A stretch of DNA of 64,000 nt, taken from positions 1,116,001 to 1,180,000 of the forward strand of contig NZ_CP014754.1 of the NCBI RefSeq assembly GCF_001447155.2, in the 5' to 3' direction. The DNA is from Marinobacter sp. LQ44 (GTDB taxonomy: Bacteria; Pseudomonadota; Gammaproteobacteria; Pseudomonadales; Oleiphilaceae). The position numbers and the translations under genes are program-made. Each line of letters begins with the position of its first letter. Position 1 is the stretch's first letter. Positions 1 through 10,312 of this stretch are shown here, in pieces. Under the pieces are notes generated by a model that ran no database searches, was not told where the DNA came from, and saw nothing but the letters and a program-made list of their open reading frames with translations.

Positions 1-232
1 TGTGATATTCAGGGGAGGTCTGCAACCAGCCGCCGGAAACTCCCGCAGCGTTGACCGCCGCCACGATACCGTCGAGGTTGATATCGGTGACGCCATGCCG
101 GCCGAGCACCGGCGTTTCCACCTCCAAAACACCCCGCTCTGCAAAAAAGCCGCGCACCCAGGCTAGCTGTTGTGCACGGCTTTTAAGATGCTCCCGCGAG
201 GCAGAAGGCTGCCAGACAGGCTGATCGGTCAT
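1..232 (-). CDS. epmA: EF-P (R)-beta-lysine ligase EpmA, N-terminal part only
   Basis: The gene runs off the left edge, so only the first 77 codons are visible. The ATG is at 232..230, seven bases after the efp stop. The fragment resembles the catalytic domain of class II lysyl-tRNA synthetases: EVETPVL lies at residues 37-43 and LQTSPEY at 70-76. There is no room for an anticodon-binding domain before the catalytic core, which is the hallmark of EpmA (PoxA/GenX). EpmA attaches beta-lysine to a lysine of elongation factor P. Sitting directly behind efp, with epmB divergent on the other side, makes this identification stronger than the fragment alone would allow. The rest of the active site is outside the window. 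Confidence 0.9.
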   Translation of the reverse strand, partial: MTDQPVWQPSASREHLKSRAQQLAWVRGFFAERGVLEVETPVLGRHGVTDINLDGIVAAVNAAGVSGGWLQTSPEYH

Positions 233-239
233 TGTCGGA

Positions 240-815
240 TCAGCTGCTCTTGACGCGGTTAACGTACTCGCCAGAGCGGGTATCCACTTTCAGCACTTCG
301 CCAATGGTGATGAACAAGGGTACGTTCACCACTGCGCCGGTAGACAGTGTTGCCGGCTTGGAACCACCCTGGGCGGTGTCACCTTTCATACCCGGATCGG
401 TATCCACTACTTCCAGCTCGACAAAGTTCGGCGGTGTAACGGTGAGCGGCGCGCCGTTGTACAGGGTCACGGTGTAAACATCCTGCTCTTTCAGCCACTT
501 TACGGTGTCGCCCACTGCCTTGGCATCGGCGGCGTACTGTTCGAAGGAGCCGTCGGTCAGCATGAAATGCCAGAACTCACCGTCGGTGTACAGGTATTCC
601 ATGTCCTGGTCCATCACGTCCGCGGCTTCCAGACTCTCACCGGATTTGAACGTACGCTCCCAGACGCGGTTGGTCATAAGGTTGCGCAATTTAACGCGGT
701 TGAACGCCTGCCCCTTACCGGGCTTGACGAACTCGTTCTCCAGCATGATACAGGGATCGCCATCCAGCAAAACTTTGAGACCGCTGCGAAATTCGTTGGT
801 AGAATATGAAGCCAT
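240..815 (-). CDS. efp: Elongation factor P
   Basis: A 191-residue protein, the usual EF-P length, with the KOW-like N-terminal domain followed by two OB-fold domains. EF-P relieves ribosomes stalled at polyproline stretches by binding near the E site. The modified lysine is visible as Lys34 in the loop PGKGQAF, the residue that EpmA and EpmB beta-lysylate. All three genes of the modification system are contiguous here: epmA follows on the same strand seven bases away, and epmB starts 45 bp away on the opposite strand. The short divergent gap (816-860) must hold the promoters for both directions. Confidence 0.97.
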   Translation of the reverse strand: MASYSTNEFRSGLKVLLDGDPCIMLENEFVKPGKGQAFNRVKLRNLMTNRVWERTFKSGESLEAADVMDQDMEYLYTDGEFWHFMLTDGSFEQYAADAKAVGDTVKWLKEQDVYTVTLYNGAPLTVTPPNFVELEVVDTDPGMKGDTAQGGSKPATLSTGAVVNVPLFITIGEVLKVDTRSGEYVNRVKSS

Positions 816-860
816 GAAATGTCCACCTGACAGACTGTCGTTAAAATTTCAAAGGTCGCT

Positions 861-1964
861 ATGATACAGCGAACCCCTGCCCGTATAGAAGCCCGTAACG
901 AAGAGCCATCGTTGATCGCTACCGAACCGCGTCGACAGCCCCACAATTGCGCTAAAGGCTGGCAACAGATTCTGGCAGAATCCGTTACCTGCCCGGAGCA
1001 GCTGCTTGGGCGCCTGAACCTGCCGGCGGAGCCCTGGCTCACGGGTGCCAGCGCGGGCCACCAACTGTTTCCCGTGCGGGTGCCCGAGCCGTTCATACGG
1101 CGAATGACTCCGGGTGACCCCAATGACCCCCTGTTGCGACAGGTACTGCCGCTGGCGGAAGAATCGCGACAACAAGCAGGTTATGTGCGCGATCCGCTGC
1201 AAGAGAACAACGCCATCCAGACCACAGGGCTGATCCGCAAGTACCAGAGCCGGGCACTGCTGATGGTAACGGGCCAGTGTGCAATCAACTGTCGCTACTG
1301 CTTTCGCCGCCACTTCCCCTATGAATCCCAGCGGCTCGGTCCGGACGACCGCCAGCAGGTTCTGGCGACCCTGAATGCCGCCCCCGAAATTAACGAAGTG
1401 ATCTTCAGCGGTGGTGATCCACTGGCAGTGAATGATCGGCTACTGGCGCAATGGGCCGAAGCCCTGGCAGGCATACCGCATATCAAGCGCCTGCGAATAC
1501 ACAGCCGGCTACCGGTCGTTATTCCGCAACGGGTGTGCGACGCCCTGCTGGGCTGGCTTGGCAATTCGCCACTTCAGAAAATCCTCGTGGTGCATGTGAA
1601 TCACCCGGCAGAGCTAGACTCAGACACACGAAAAGCCTTTGCGCGCCTTCGCGAAGTGGGGGTGACCCTGCTCAACCAGAGCGTGATCCTGAAAGGGGTC
1701 AATGACTCAGCCAGCATCCTGGCCCGGCTGAGTGAAGACCTGTTTGATTCCGGCGTTATGCCCTACTACCTGCACGCGTTTGATCCCGTTGCCGGCGCCC
1801 ATCACTTTGATGTCAGCGACCAGGCGGCGGCAGCGCTGGTTCGGGCGCTTATGACGCGGCTGCCGGGCTTTCTGGTTCCAAGGCTGGTCAGGGAACTGCC
1901 CGGGGAAACCAGTAAAACCCCTGTTTTCACAGGCGATAATCAGGCCAACATCAGCGTAACGTGA
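861..1964 (+). CDS. epmB: EF-P beta-lysylation radical SAM protein EpmB (lysine 2,3-aminomutase family)
   Basis: A 367-residue lysine 2,3-aminomutase-like radical SAM enzyme. It converts lysine to (R)-beta-lysine for transfer by EpmA to EF-P. The 4Fe-4S cluster motif CxxxCxxC is at Cys140, Cys144 and Cys147, and the SAM-contact motif SGGDPL follows about 40 residues later. A PLP-binding lysine is expected near SVILKGVND, around residue 278. The length fits EpmB (about 340 residues) rather than clostridial aminomutase, which carries an extra C-terminal segment. An AAGG ribosome-binding site six bases before the ATG supports this start. It is divergent from efp. Confidence 0.95.
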   Translation: MIQRTPARIEARNEEPSLIATEPRRQPHNCAKGWQQILAESVTCPEQLLGRLNLPAEPWLTGASAGHQLFPVRVPEPFIRRMTPGDPNDPLLRQVLPLAEESRQQAGYVRDPLQENNAIQTTGLIRKYQSRALLMVTGQCAINCRYCFRRHFPYESQRLGPDDRQQVLATLNAAPEINEVIFSGGDPLAVNDRLLAQWAEALAGIPHIKRLRIHSRLPVVIPQRVCDALLGWLGNSPLQKILVVHVNHPAELDSDTRKAFARLREVGVTLLNQSVILKGVNDSASILARLSEDLFDSGVMPYYLHAFDPVAGAHHFDVSDQAAAALVRALMTRLPGFLVPRLVRELPGETSKTPVFTGDNQANISVT

Positions 1965-2142
1965 GACATGTCGCAAAAGCGGTCCCACTTACACTTGTCA
2001 AAGATTGTCAACTCATGATCTTCTCGCTTTTTGTTATTGGTTTGCTATCTTAAAGTTCTATAGGTAAAGACAATAAAAGCATGTATTTTCGACACTTTCG
2101 GTCGATACATACTCAAAGCGACTCAAACACTGGCGTGAGATC

Positions 2143-3954
2143 ATGGAAGGCAATATTCTGAAACCTGAACTGAAGGTTCCTGAACAGAAAACCGCAAGCC
2201 TGTCGTTTTGCGATACGACACCCAAGGCCTTTCGTCTGTGGATTGACCAGCTACCGATGGCCAACATCGGTGAGGCATCCCGCCAGCTTTACCATGCGAT
2301 TATTGAACTGAACCACCTGTTTCTGGCGCCGCAGCAACGAATGCAGTTCCTTGAGCTGGTTCGCGAGAAAATTCATTTTGTCTGCAACGAGTTGTCACGC
2401 CACTTTCTGGGCCTGGCCATCGCCCTGCCCGAGAAGCAGCGCAAGATTGCCAACCTGGCCCAGGCCCTCCAGTTGCACCTGGCCAGCGGCTATAAACTGT
2501 GTGTGCTGGAATATCTGGATAACGGCGGTCTGGAAAAAAATCGCCGCCACGTTGCCGCCGCCGTTCACCGCGCCATATCCGAGCTGGGCGCCACGATTGT
2601 CCGTTCGCATCAGCTCTACTGCCCAAGCCCGGCCCTGAGCTGGCTGGAGTGCCACCGTCTGTACCGGTTTGCGCATCGGAACAAACTGGCCGCACTGGAA
2701 ATCGATGACGACACCCTGACCCATCGCCGCGCCAGTACTGTAGCCGACAGCTACAAACGCATTCTCCTGCTGGGCTGCGCCCGCCCCAATCAACTGCGTC
2801 AGGCCGAGCTGACTCAGGTTTACGAGCTGTTCGAGTCCTGGACCGAGTTCTGCCAGTGCGGCCCGGACATTGGAACTGACAGCCTGTTCGTGATCAACAT
2901 GGAGCTGGACAACCCGCCAGTCTACCGGAGCTTGCTGGAAAACAAACCGGGGGACGAAAGCTTCGGTTTTGACACCAAAGATCTTTCCACGCAGCTGGCC
3001 GAGGTGCTGCACGCCAGGCGCAGCCACGAGAAAGATGCTACGCGGCTACAGGTATCGCCCAAAATCAGCGACACCCTGCTGACACATCTCAGCCAGGCGC
3101 TGGGTATTCTGGCCAAGCGGAATTTCAACCGCATTTCCAGCCAGGGCACGCTGGAGGTCTGCGTCGGCCTGACGGCCACCCACTATTTCGTAGCTGGTGA
3201 AAAGACCTTTGCCGAGTTCCTGAACGGTAACGAAACCATTGATCCCGAGCAGGAAAACCGGTTTATCCGCAATGCCAACCGGAACACGGACGCCTGGGCC
3301 GGAGCCCACGACGCGGGCCCAAGTGAAGACAGGTTGCACGCGGCCGATGCACCGATCAACTTCAAGTCGGGTACCGGGGCCGCCATACCCACGGGACAGG
3401 AGAAGAGCCGCCCCCGCTCCCATCATGCCCTGCTGATCAACACCAGCCCGGGTGGCTACTGCGTTGCCTGGGAAACCAATGTACCAGCCTCGCTGCAGGC
3501 GGGTGAGATTCTTGGGGTACGTGAACAGAAATCCCACCCCTGGAGCATCGCCGTGGTGCGCTGGCTGCGTCAGGTCCGGAATCAGGGCACCCAGATCGGC
3601 ATTGAGCTGCTGGCCCCAAGCGCCGCACCGTGCGGGGTAAGGCTGATCCAGAAGGTGGGCAACAGCAGCGAATACCTCCGGGGGCTGCTACTGCCGGAGA
3701 TCAGTGTGGTTAATCAGGCCGCTACCCTCATAACCCCGAGACTGCCCTTCCAGAGTGGCAGTCGCATCTCATTGCTGCACGATGGCCGGGAAGATCAGGG
3801 GCAGTTGCTCAAGAAGGTCTCTGCCACCGGTAGCATCAGCCAGTTTGAACTGAAACTGCAGAATCCGGCGGCCCTGGCCAGTCCGAATGGCGCCCCGCCA
3901 TCAACGCCCGGCGCCACGGAAGACGAATTCGACTCCCTGTGGCCATCACTGTAA
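2143..3954 (+). CDS. Conserved protein with C-terminal PilZ-like domain, upstream of fimX
   Basis: A 603-residue cytoplasmic protein with no signal peptide or membrane span. Residues 1-400 are largely helical and match nothing I can name. From about residue 415 there is a beta-rich segment with basic residues followed by NTSPGG (an NxSxxG pattern) and RWLRQVRNQGTQIGIELL. That arrangement is typical of PilZ c-di-GMP-binding barrels, although the RxxxR half is weak (RPRSHH). The next gene, 110 bp downstream on the same strand, is a FimX-type protein, and a large conserved hypothetical gene also precedes fimX in Pseudomonas. I infer a role in c-di-GMP control of type IV pili or surface behaviour. 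The ATG at 2143 has only a weak GAG upstream. Confidence 0.7.
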   Translation: MEGNILKPELKVPEQKTASLSFCDTTPKAFRLWIDQLPMANIGEASRQLYHAIIELNHLFLAPQQRMQFLELVREKIHFVCNELSRHFLGLAIALPEKQRKIANLAQALQLHLASGYKLCVLEYLDNGGLEKNRRHVAAAVHRAISELGATIVRSHQLYCPSPALSWLECHRLYRFAHRNKLAALEIDDDTLTHRRASTVADSYKRILLLGCARPNQLRQAELTQVYELFESWTEFCQCGPDIGTDSLFVINMELDNPPVYRSLLENKPGDESFGFDTKDLSTQLAEVLHARRSHEKDATRLQVSPKISDTLLTHLSQALGILAKRNFNRISSQGTLEVCVGLTATHYFVAGEKTFAEFLNGNETIDPEQENRFIRNANRNTDAWAGAHDAGPSEDRLHAADAPINFKSGTGAAIPTGQEKSRPRSHHALLINTSPGGYCVAWETNVPASLQAGEILGVREQKSHPWSIAVVRWLRQVRNQGTQIGIELLAPSAAPCGVRLIQKVGNSSEYLRGLLLPEISVVNQAATLITPRLPFQSGSRISLLHDGREDQGQLLKKVSATGSISQFELKLQNPAALASPNGAPPSTPGATEDEFDSLWPSL

Positions 3955-4063
3955 CGCCAAAGGTCGGAAAGACTGTGAACCACGGCTACTGCCAGGGTTG
4001 TTATTGATCGCCAACCCCTGCATCATTCAGCGGAAGTGACCGTATCCATGAGAAGTCTTACGA

Positions 4064-6148
4064 ATGCAGAAAAAAAACGCGACCGTACACCTGCTGATTC
4101 TTGATCCATCTCAAAATGATGCTGAATCCATGGTCAGCCTGCTCCGCAACTCGGGCAAGGCCACCCGGGCACACCGTATAACCTCGGAAGAAGATCTGGA
4201 AGAAGCCCTGAAAACCAGTAACTGGGACCTGCTGTTGGCCCGGGACCTGGAGCAGGAGTTCGGGCCAGATGACGCCCTGGCCATGGTCAAGCGCATGGAC
4301 AAGGACATCCCCTTCGTTCTCCTGACCGAGGAAGTCAGCCGGGAAAGAACGGTGAACATTATCCGGGCCGGCGGGCAGGATGCTGTACCGTTCGAGTACA
4401 AGGATCTGCTCGTCCTGGTGGTGAAACGCGAATTGGCCGCCCTGGAAGAGCGCCGCCGTCGTCGGGTTCTGGAGTCCCACCTGCGTGAGGCCGAACAGCG
4501 CTGCCAGCTGCTTCTGGAAAGCTCCAAGGACGCCATCGCCTACATCAACGATGGCATGCACATCTACGCCAACCAGTCCTACATGGAGTTCCTGGGCTAC
4601 GACGACATTGACGACCTTATCTGCATCCCGGTTCTCGATACCCTGACCCCGGAAAGCCAGGACAAGTACAAAGACTTCATGAAGGCCTTTGCCGATGATG
4701 GCAAGGACGGCATGACCCTGAACTGTACCGCACGCCGCAGCGACGATCAGGAATTGAACGTAACCATGTCTGTCTCTGCCGCCACCTATGATGGCGAAGC
4801 CTGCACGCAGATTGTATTGCAGCCAGAACACAGCGATGCAGAGCTGGAAGAAAAGCTCAAACAGATCAGCAGCCAGGATCTGCTTACGGGCCTGTATAAC
4901 CGTCAATACCTGATGGATGCTCTGGCCCAGGCCATTGCCAATGCCGGCAAGAACAACCAGACCGGCGCCCTGGCCTACATCGCCCTGGACAACTTCATAA
5001 GCATGAAGGGCCAGGTCGGTATCGCCGGTGCCGATCTGTTGCTGGGTGATCTGGCCTCGCTGCTAAAAGAACAGGCCGGCGAGGAAGTGACGCTGGCCAG
5101 GCTGAGCGATGATGCCTTCTGCCTGATGTGCCTGCCCTGCGATGAGAAACATATGGAAAGCATTGCTGAGCGGGTCCGCAAAGCGGTTGAAGATCATCTG
5201 TTTGACATCAACGGCAAGACGGTACCGCTGACAGTGTCCATCGGTGTAGCCGCGATTACGGAGAATTCGCCCAAGGCAGAGGAACTGATGGGGCGTGCCC
5301 ATATAGCCTCCGCTGAGGTTAAGAAGCTCGAGGGCCATGAACGTGGTAACGGGATCGTGGTCTATAATCCCGCCCAGTACGAAAGCCTGGATGAAAGCAA
5401 CTCGGTTGAGGCTATCCTCAAGGCTCTCGATGACAACCGCTTCCGGCTGCTGTTCCAGCCTATCATCAACCTGCGGGGTGAGGGCGAAGAGCATTACGAG
5501 GCCTTCGTTCGCATGCTCGACAAAGACAACGAGGAAGTCTCTCCCTACGACTTCCTGCCCCCGATGGGGCCGAGCGACACGGCCATCAAGATTGACCGCT
5601 GGGTGATCCTGCAAACTATCAAACAGCTGGCAAGCCACCGGTCACGGGGTCATGACACCAGGCTGTTCCTGAACATCACCGCCGAGACACTGCAGGACAA
5701 AACCTTTACGCCCTGGCTCAGCGTTGCGCTCAAGGCGGCTCGCCTGCCGGGAGACTCACTGATTTTCCAGATCCGTGAAGGCGATGCCAACAACTACATG
5801 AAGCAGGCCAAGGAGTTCACCAAAGCAGTACATGAACTTCACAGTAAGGTATCCATTGCCCAGTTTGGCTGCGCCCTGAATCCGTTCAACACGCTCAAGC
5901 ACATTGACGCCGACTACGTGAAGATTGACGGCTCGTTCACGGAAGAAATCCAGAAGAGCGATGAAGCCAAGGAGCAGGTCAAGGAAATGGTCAAGAGCCT
6001 GCAGAATGCCGGCAAGCTCACCATCATACCGCTGGTAGAGAACGCCAGCGTACTGGCAACGCTGTGGCAGGCCGGGGTGAACTATATCCAGGGTTATTAC
6101 CTGCAGGCGCCAGTACCGGAGATGAACTACGACTTCGGAGACCACTGA
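4064..6148 (+). CDS. fimX: FimX-like c-di-GMP effector (REC-like, PAS, degenerate GGDEF and EAL)
   Basis: A 694-residue protein with the order REC-like (about 1-125), PAS (about 145-255), GGDEF (about 265-425) and EAL (about 445-690). Both catalytic domains look dead. The GGDEF signature is replaced by LSDDAF, EAL reads EAF, and the DDFG-type metal motif reads AQFG. The REC-like domain has LLLARD where a phosphoacceptor would be. This is the pattern of Pseudomonas FimX, a c-di-GMP-binding effector that promotes type IV pilus assembly and twitching from the cell pole. The order hypothetical, fimX, serB, parC also matches P. aeruginosa. The degenerate EAL domain probably binds c-di-GMP without hydrolysing it. 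Confidence 0.88.
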   Translation: MQKKNATVHLLILDPSQNDAESMVSLLRNSGKATRAHRITSEEDLEEALKTSNWDLLLARDLEQEFGPDDALAMVKRMDKDIPFVLLTEEVSRERTVNIIRAGGQDAVPFEYKDLLVLVVKRELAALEERRRRRVLESHLREAEQRCQLLLESSKDAIAYINDGMHIYANQSYMEFLGYDDIDDLICIPVLDTLTPESQDKYKDFMKAFADDGKDGMTLNCTARRSDDQELNVTMSVSAATYDGEACTQIVLQPEHSDAELEEKLKQISSQDLLTGLYNRQYLMDALAQAIANAGKNNQTGALAYIALDNFISMKGQVGIAGADLLLGDLASLLKEQAGEEVTLARLSDDAFCLMCLPCDEKHMESIAERVRKAVEDHLFDINGKTVPLTVSIGVAAITENSPKAEELMGRAHIASAEVKKLEGHERGNGIVVYNPAQYESLDESNSVEAILKALDDNRFRLLFQPIINLRGEGEEHYEAFVRMLDKDNEEVSPYDFLPPMGPSDTAIKIDRWVILQTIKQLASHRSRGHDTRLFLNITAETLQDKTFTPWLSVALKAARLPGDSLIFQIREGDANNYMKQAKEFTKAVHELHSKVSIAQFGCALNPFNTLKHIDADYVKIDGSFTEEIQKSDEAKEQVKEMVKSLQNAGKLTIIPLVENASVLATLWQAGVNYIQGYYLQAPVPEMNYDFGDH

Positions 6149-6172
6149 CCGGACGCCAATTCCGGATTGAGT

Positions 6173-6206
6173 AAAAAGGGCGAGGTGTCAGAACCTCGCC
6201 CTTTTT
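6173..6206. terminator. Bidirectional terminator between fimX and serB
   Basis: A 14-bp perfect stem (arms 6173-6186 and 6193-6206) with a 6-nt loop. It starts with five A and ends with five T, so it can terminate transcription from both sides. It lies between the convergent ends of fimX (6148) and serB (6211). Confidence 0.9.
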
Positions 6207-6210
6207 GCAT

Positions 6211-7443
6211 TCACAGGCTGCTGTTCTGGAGAGTCTGATTGGTGTCACTTTCGCGAAAACCGATCAGGTACAGAATGGCGTCCAGGCCCAGGGTGGAAAT
6301 GGAGTGTCGAGCCGATTCCTTGACCAGCGGCTTGGCACGAAAGGCCACGCCCAGGCCAGCCTGGCTCAGCATCGGCAAGTCGTTGGCACCATCACCCACG
6401 GCGATGACCTGCTCCCTTGAGATATGCTCTTTTTCGGCAATCTCGAGCAGCAGCTCGGCTTTGCGCTTACCATCCACGATCTGCCCCTTAACCTGACCGG
6501 TCACCTTGCCGTCGACAATGTCCAGTTCGTTGGCATAAACGTAGTCAATGCCCAGTTTTTGCTGCAGGTGGCGGGCAAAGTAGGTAAAGCCACCGGAGAG
6601 AATCGCGGTGCGGTAGCCCAGCGCCTTCAGGCTTCGGATCAGATGTTCTGCCCCCTCTGTCATACGCAGCCGACCGGCAATTCTTTCAAGCACCGACTCA
6701 TCCAGGCCTTTGAGCAGCGCCAGCCGCTCGGCAAAACTCTGGCTGAAGTCCAGTTCACCCTGCATGGCACGCTCGGTTATTTCCGCAACCTGCTCGCCCA
6801 CGCCAGCCTCATGGGCCAGCTCATCGATCACCTCCGCCTCAATCAGCGTGGAGTCCATATCAAACACCACCAACCGGCGGTTTCGCCGGAAAATGGAGTC
6901 TTCCTGGAAGGCGATGTCCACGTTCATCTCACCGGCAATATGCAGGAAGTCCGCCCGAAGTTGTTCCAGGTCTGACGGCGTTCCCCGCACCGAAAACTCG
7001 ACACAGGCAATGCGGTTCTCGCCCTGATTGAGCGACGGGCGTGCGGAAAGGCGGGTAATGTTGTCGATATTCAGCCCATGCCGGGCCGTAATGGCCGATA
7101 CCCGGGCGATCTGTTCCGCCTTGATGTCACGGGATAGCAGAGTAACGATGTAGCAGGCCCGGTTACGGCCTTCGGCCCATGCCTGGTATTCCTCCACGGT
7201 GATGGGGGCAAAGCGCACCTGAAGATCCAGGGCATGCAGCCGAAAAAGAAGGTCACGGATCACCGGGGACGATTTCGACTCATCCGGGATCTCGATCAGT
7301 ATGCCCCAGGTCAGGTGGTCGTGAATCACCGCCTGGCCAATATCCAGAATGCGGACATAATACTGCCCCATGATCCCGGTAATCTCCGAGGTCAATCCAG
7401 GCTTGTCTCGCCCGGACACATTTACCAGAACCAGCTCACTCAC
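6211..7443 (-). CDS. serB: Phosphoserine phosphatase
   Basis: Catalyses the last step of serine synthesis, phosphoserine to serine. I chose the GTG at 7443, which gives 410 residues and starts the N-terminal ACT domain at [10 protein letters not shown]. The in-frame ATG at 7482 would add 13 residues that only re-read the parC end. Two ACT-like regions (about 1-85 and 95-180) precede the HAD phosphatase core. The nucleophile motif DMDST has Asp195 and Asp197; SGGFTYF and [10 protein letters not shown] supply the other HAD motifs. The GTG start overlaps the parC stop by 8 bp, indicating translational coupling, as in the matching Pseudomonas locus. It converges on fimX. Confidence 0.95.
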   Translation of the reverse strand: MSELVLVNVSGRDKPGLTSEITGIMGQYYVRILDIGQAVIHDHLTWGILIEIPDESKSSPVIRDLLFRLHALDLQVRFAPITVEEYQAWAEGRNRACYIVTLLSRDIKAEQIARVSAITARHGLNIDNITRLSARPSLNQGENRIACVEFSVRGTPSDLEQLRADFLHIAGEMNVDIAFQEDSIFRRNRRLVVFDMDSTLIEAEVIDELAHEAGVGEQVAEITERAMQGELDFSQSFAERLALLKGLDESVLERIAGRLRMTEGAEHLIRSLKALGYRTAILSGGFTYFARHLQQKLGIDYVYANELDIVDGKVTGQVKGQIVDGKRKAELLLEIAEKEHISREQVIAVGDGANDLPMLSQAGLGVAFRAKPLVKESARHSISTLGLDAILYLIGFRESDTNQTLQNSSL

Positions 7444-9742
7444 TGTCGGTGCCCTCCACGTCCTGAGCTTCTTCCTGAGCACGGGCGGCAGACGGAATCA
7501 CATCAATGCCGTCTACCCGCTGGAGCCCTCTGGGCAATTTGTGACCACGCCGGCCACGCTCACCCAGATAATGCTCCAGGTCGGCAAAACGCAGACCCAG
7601 TTTGCGTTTGCCGGCCTTCACCTCCAGTTGGTCTTCTTCACCGAAGACGGCGGCAGCCACCACATATTCCTCACGATTCTGAACGCGCGCAGAGGGAATG
7701 CTGATGATCTTGTTGCCCTTACCCTTGGCCAGTTCCGGCAATTCGCTGAGCGGGAACACCAGCATGCGCCCCTCGTTGGATATGGCCGCCAGGTAAAGGG
7801 TTGTTGCTGTCTCTGGGATCAGCACGGGGGGCATGATTCGCGCCCCTTTAGGCACAGACACCACCGCCTTGCCAGCTCGATTCTTGCTGATCATGTCGTT
7901 CAACGAGGTCACAAAACCATAACCGCCGTCGGTGACCAGCAGCGCTTTACGCTCCGGATTCCCCATCAGCAGGCCAGAGAAGGTCGCCCCGGACGGTGGG
8001 TTGATCCGGCCGGTAAGAGGCTCGCCCTGCCCCCGGGCAGACGGCAGACTGTGAGCCATGAGAGCATAGGCCCGCCCAGTACTGTCGAGGAAAATGGCCT
8101 GCTGATTGTTTCTGCCCCTGGCAGCCAGCGCAAAGCGGTCGCCAGACTTGTAACTGAGCCCGGACGGATCAATGTCGTGCCCTTTGGCAGCCCGCACCCA
8201 ACCCTTCTCCGACAGCACCACAGTGACCGGGTCGTTGGACACCAGGTCAATCTCACTGAAGGCCTTGGCCTCTTCACGGGCAACAATTGGGGAACGGCGG
8301 TCATCACCGTAGGTTTCGGCATCCTGCTGCAGTTCGGTCTTTATCAGCTCGCGCAGGCGATCTTCCGAGCCCAGAATGGCCTGCAGCTCATCCCTTTCCG
8401 CGGCCAGTTCGTCCTGCTCACCGCGGATTTTCATTTCCTCGAGTTTTGCCAGATGACGCAATTTAAGCTCAAGGATAGCTTCCGCCTGGTCTGCCGACAG
8501 TCCGAACCGGGACATCAATTCCGCCTTGGGCTTGTCTTCGGTACGAATGATCTCAATCACCTCGTCGATGTTGAGATAGGCAATTAACAAGCCTTCGAGA
8601 ATGTGTAACCGGGCCAGAACCTTATCCAGACGGTGTTGCAGGCGACGGGTAACCGTGGTCTTTCGGAACGCCAGCCACTCGGTCAGGATCTGGTGAAGCC
8701 CTTTTACACCCGGGCGGCCATCGTTACCGATCACGTTAATATTGACCCGGTAGGTTTTCTCCAGATCAGTGCTGGCAAACAGGTGCGCCATCAAACCATC
8801 GAGATCCACCCGGTTGGACCGGGGCACGATCACCAGGCGGGTGGGGTTCTCATGGTCGGATTCGTCACGCAGGTCCGCCACCATGGGCAGCTTCTTGCCC
8901 TGCATCTGCTGGGCAATCTGCTCCAGCACCCGGTTACCGGATACCTGATGTGGCAGATCGGTAATCACGATCTCGCCACTTTCACGAACCCAGCGCGCTC
9001 TCATACGCAGAGAGCCGCGGCCGGTTTCATAGATCTGTCTCAAATCCTTGCGAGGGGTAATAATTTCCGCATAGGTGGGAAAATCCGGGCCCTTGATGTG
9101 TTCACAGAGCTGGTCAACGGTGGCTTCCGGGTCATCCAATAGACGAATGCAGGCGGCTGTGACCTCGCGCACATTGTGCGGCGGAATGTCAGTGGCCATG
9201 CCCACGGCAATGCCGGTGGTGCCGTTCAGCAGCACATGAGGCAACCGGGCTGGCAGAACGGACGGTTCTTCCATGGTGCCATCAAAGTTCGGCGTCCAGT
9301 CCACGGTTCCCTGCCCCAACTCACCCAGCAGAACATCGGCAAAGGCAGCCAGGCGGGATTCGGTGTAACGCATGGCGGCGAACGATTTCGGGTCGTCCGG
9401 GGAGCCCCAGTTACCTTGACCATCCACCAACGGGTAGCGATAGGAGAACGGCTGCGCCATCAGCACCATGGCTTCATAGCAGGCGCTGTCACCATGGGGG
9501 TGGAACTTACCCAGCACATCACCAACGGTACGGGCAGATTTCTTGTACTTGGAGGTGGATTTCAGCCCCAGCTCCGACATGGCATAAACAATCCGACGCT
9601 GCACCGGCTTGAGCCCATCCCCTACGTTGGGCAATGCACGGTCCAGGATCACGTACATGGAGTAGTCGAGGTAGGCCTTCTCGGTATAATCCCGTAGCGA
9701 TACTCTTTCGAAACCTTCATCCGTTGTCTGAAACTCTGGCAT
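7436..9742 (-). CDS. parC: DNA topoisomerase IV subunit A
   Basis: A 768-residue type IIA topoisomerase A subunit that decatenates daughter chromosomes together with ParE. The catalytic tyrosine is Tyr126 in AAMRYTE. The quinolone-determining segment reads [10 protein letters not shown] with Ser86 and Glu90, the susceptible-type residues. The C-terminus is short and ParC-like and lacks the GyrA box, which separates it from GyrA. Its stop overlaps the serB start by 8 bp. parE lies about 7 kb away at 16896-18791 on the same strand but is not adjacent. Confidence 0.96.
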   Translation of the reverse strand: MPEFQTTDEGFERVSLRDYTEKAYLDYSMYVILDRALPNVGDGLKPVQRRIVYAMSELGLKSTSKYKKSARTVGDVLGKFHPHGDSACYEAMVLMAQPFSYRYPLVDGQGNWGSPDDPKSFAAMRYTESRLAAFADVLLGELGQGTVDWTPNFDGTMEEPSVLPARLPHVLLNGTTGIAVGMATDIPPHNVREVTAACIRLLDDPEATVDQLCEHIKGPDFPTYAEIITPRKDLRQIYETGRGSLRMRARWVRESGEIVITDLPHQVSGNRVLEQIAQQMQGKKLPMVADLRDESDHENPTRLVIVPRSNRVDLDGLMAHLFASTDLEKTYRVNINVIGNDGRPGVKGLHQILTEWLAFRKTTVTRRLQHRLDKVLARLHILEGLLIAYLNIDEVIEIIRTEDKPKAELMSRFGLSADQAEAILELKLRHLAKLEEMKIRGEQDELAAERDELQAILGSEDRLRELIKTELQQDAETYGDDRRSPIVAREEAKAFSEIDLVSNDPVTVVLSEKGWVRAAKGHDIDPSGLSYKSGDRFALAARGRNNQQAIFLDSTGRAYALMAHSLPSARGQGEPLTGRINPPSGATFSGLLMGNPERKALLVTDGGYGFVTSLNDMISKNRAGKAVVSVPKGARIMPPVLIPETATTLYLAAISNEGRMLVFPLSELPELAKGKGNKIISIPSARVQNREEYVVAAAVFGEEDQLEVKAGKRKLGLRFADLEHYLGERGRRGHKLPRGLQRVDGIDVIPSAARAQEEAQDVEGTDSE

Positions 9743-9962
9743 AGATGCCTCTTTGCCTTAACTGCCTGTTTTGAAATGCGGCTTTGATGCAGCCCCGGTA
9801 ACCCGGCACAAACACCGGGCAATGTGGCGCACATTATATGGACGCAAGCAACGATACACCAATTTCCAATAGCGGAATTCCCGCATGGAGAGTCTGTAAG
9901 GTGCACCGTATTCTCGCCACAGTGAATAGAAAGCCGTTTTATCCCCAGACAAGCGGAAACCT

Positions 9963-10199
9963 ATGAAACCCAATCTTAAAGCCTGCGGGCACGCCTTGGT
10001 GACAGCCTTGGTGAATGCTATCTTGGCCGTCGTCCTGATGTTGCTGGTGGAATTCGCCATCAGTGGATCATTCCAGATGCCTGAACCCTATCTATGGGCC
10101 GGCTTGGTCATCGGCGTTGTCATCTTTATCGCCCAGTTCTGGCGTCAACGGCATCTTTGCCGAACCAGTGAACAATCCGGCAACGTGCAACAACCCTGA
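9963..10199 (+). CDS. Small two-helix membrane protein, unknown
   Basis: A 78-residue ORF with two hydrophobic helices, about residues 9-31 and 43-60, separated by a short loop and followed by a basic, polar tail. That composition is unlikely by chance and suggests a real inner-membrane protein of unknown role. The ribosome-binding site is weak (GCGGAAAC). A small hairpin at 10233-10251 follows the gene. The 100-residue ORF on the other strand (9758-10060) looks like its shadow. Confidence 0.5.
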   Translation: MKPNLKACGHALVTALVNAILAVVLMLLVEFAISGSFQMPEPYLWAGLVIGVVIFIAQFWRQRHLCRTSEQSGNVQQP

Positions 10200-10312
10200 T
10201 TCGTCATCAAATCCTGAGCTAAATCAAGATTCCACCCTCATGTTCAGGGTGACAACGCCTCACCCCCTGCTACTCTTAGCCTCAAGAGCAACAACAATAA
10301 TCTGGAGGCTGA

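Noticed and set aside
9758..10060. 100-codon minus-strand ORF upstream of parC
   Set aside because: Overlaps a more convincing membrane protein ORF on the other strand and has no start signal.
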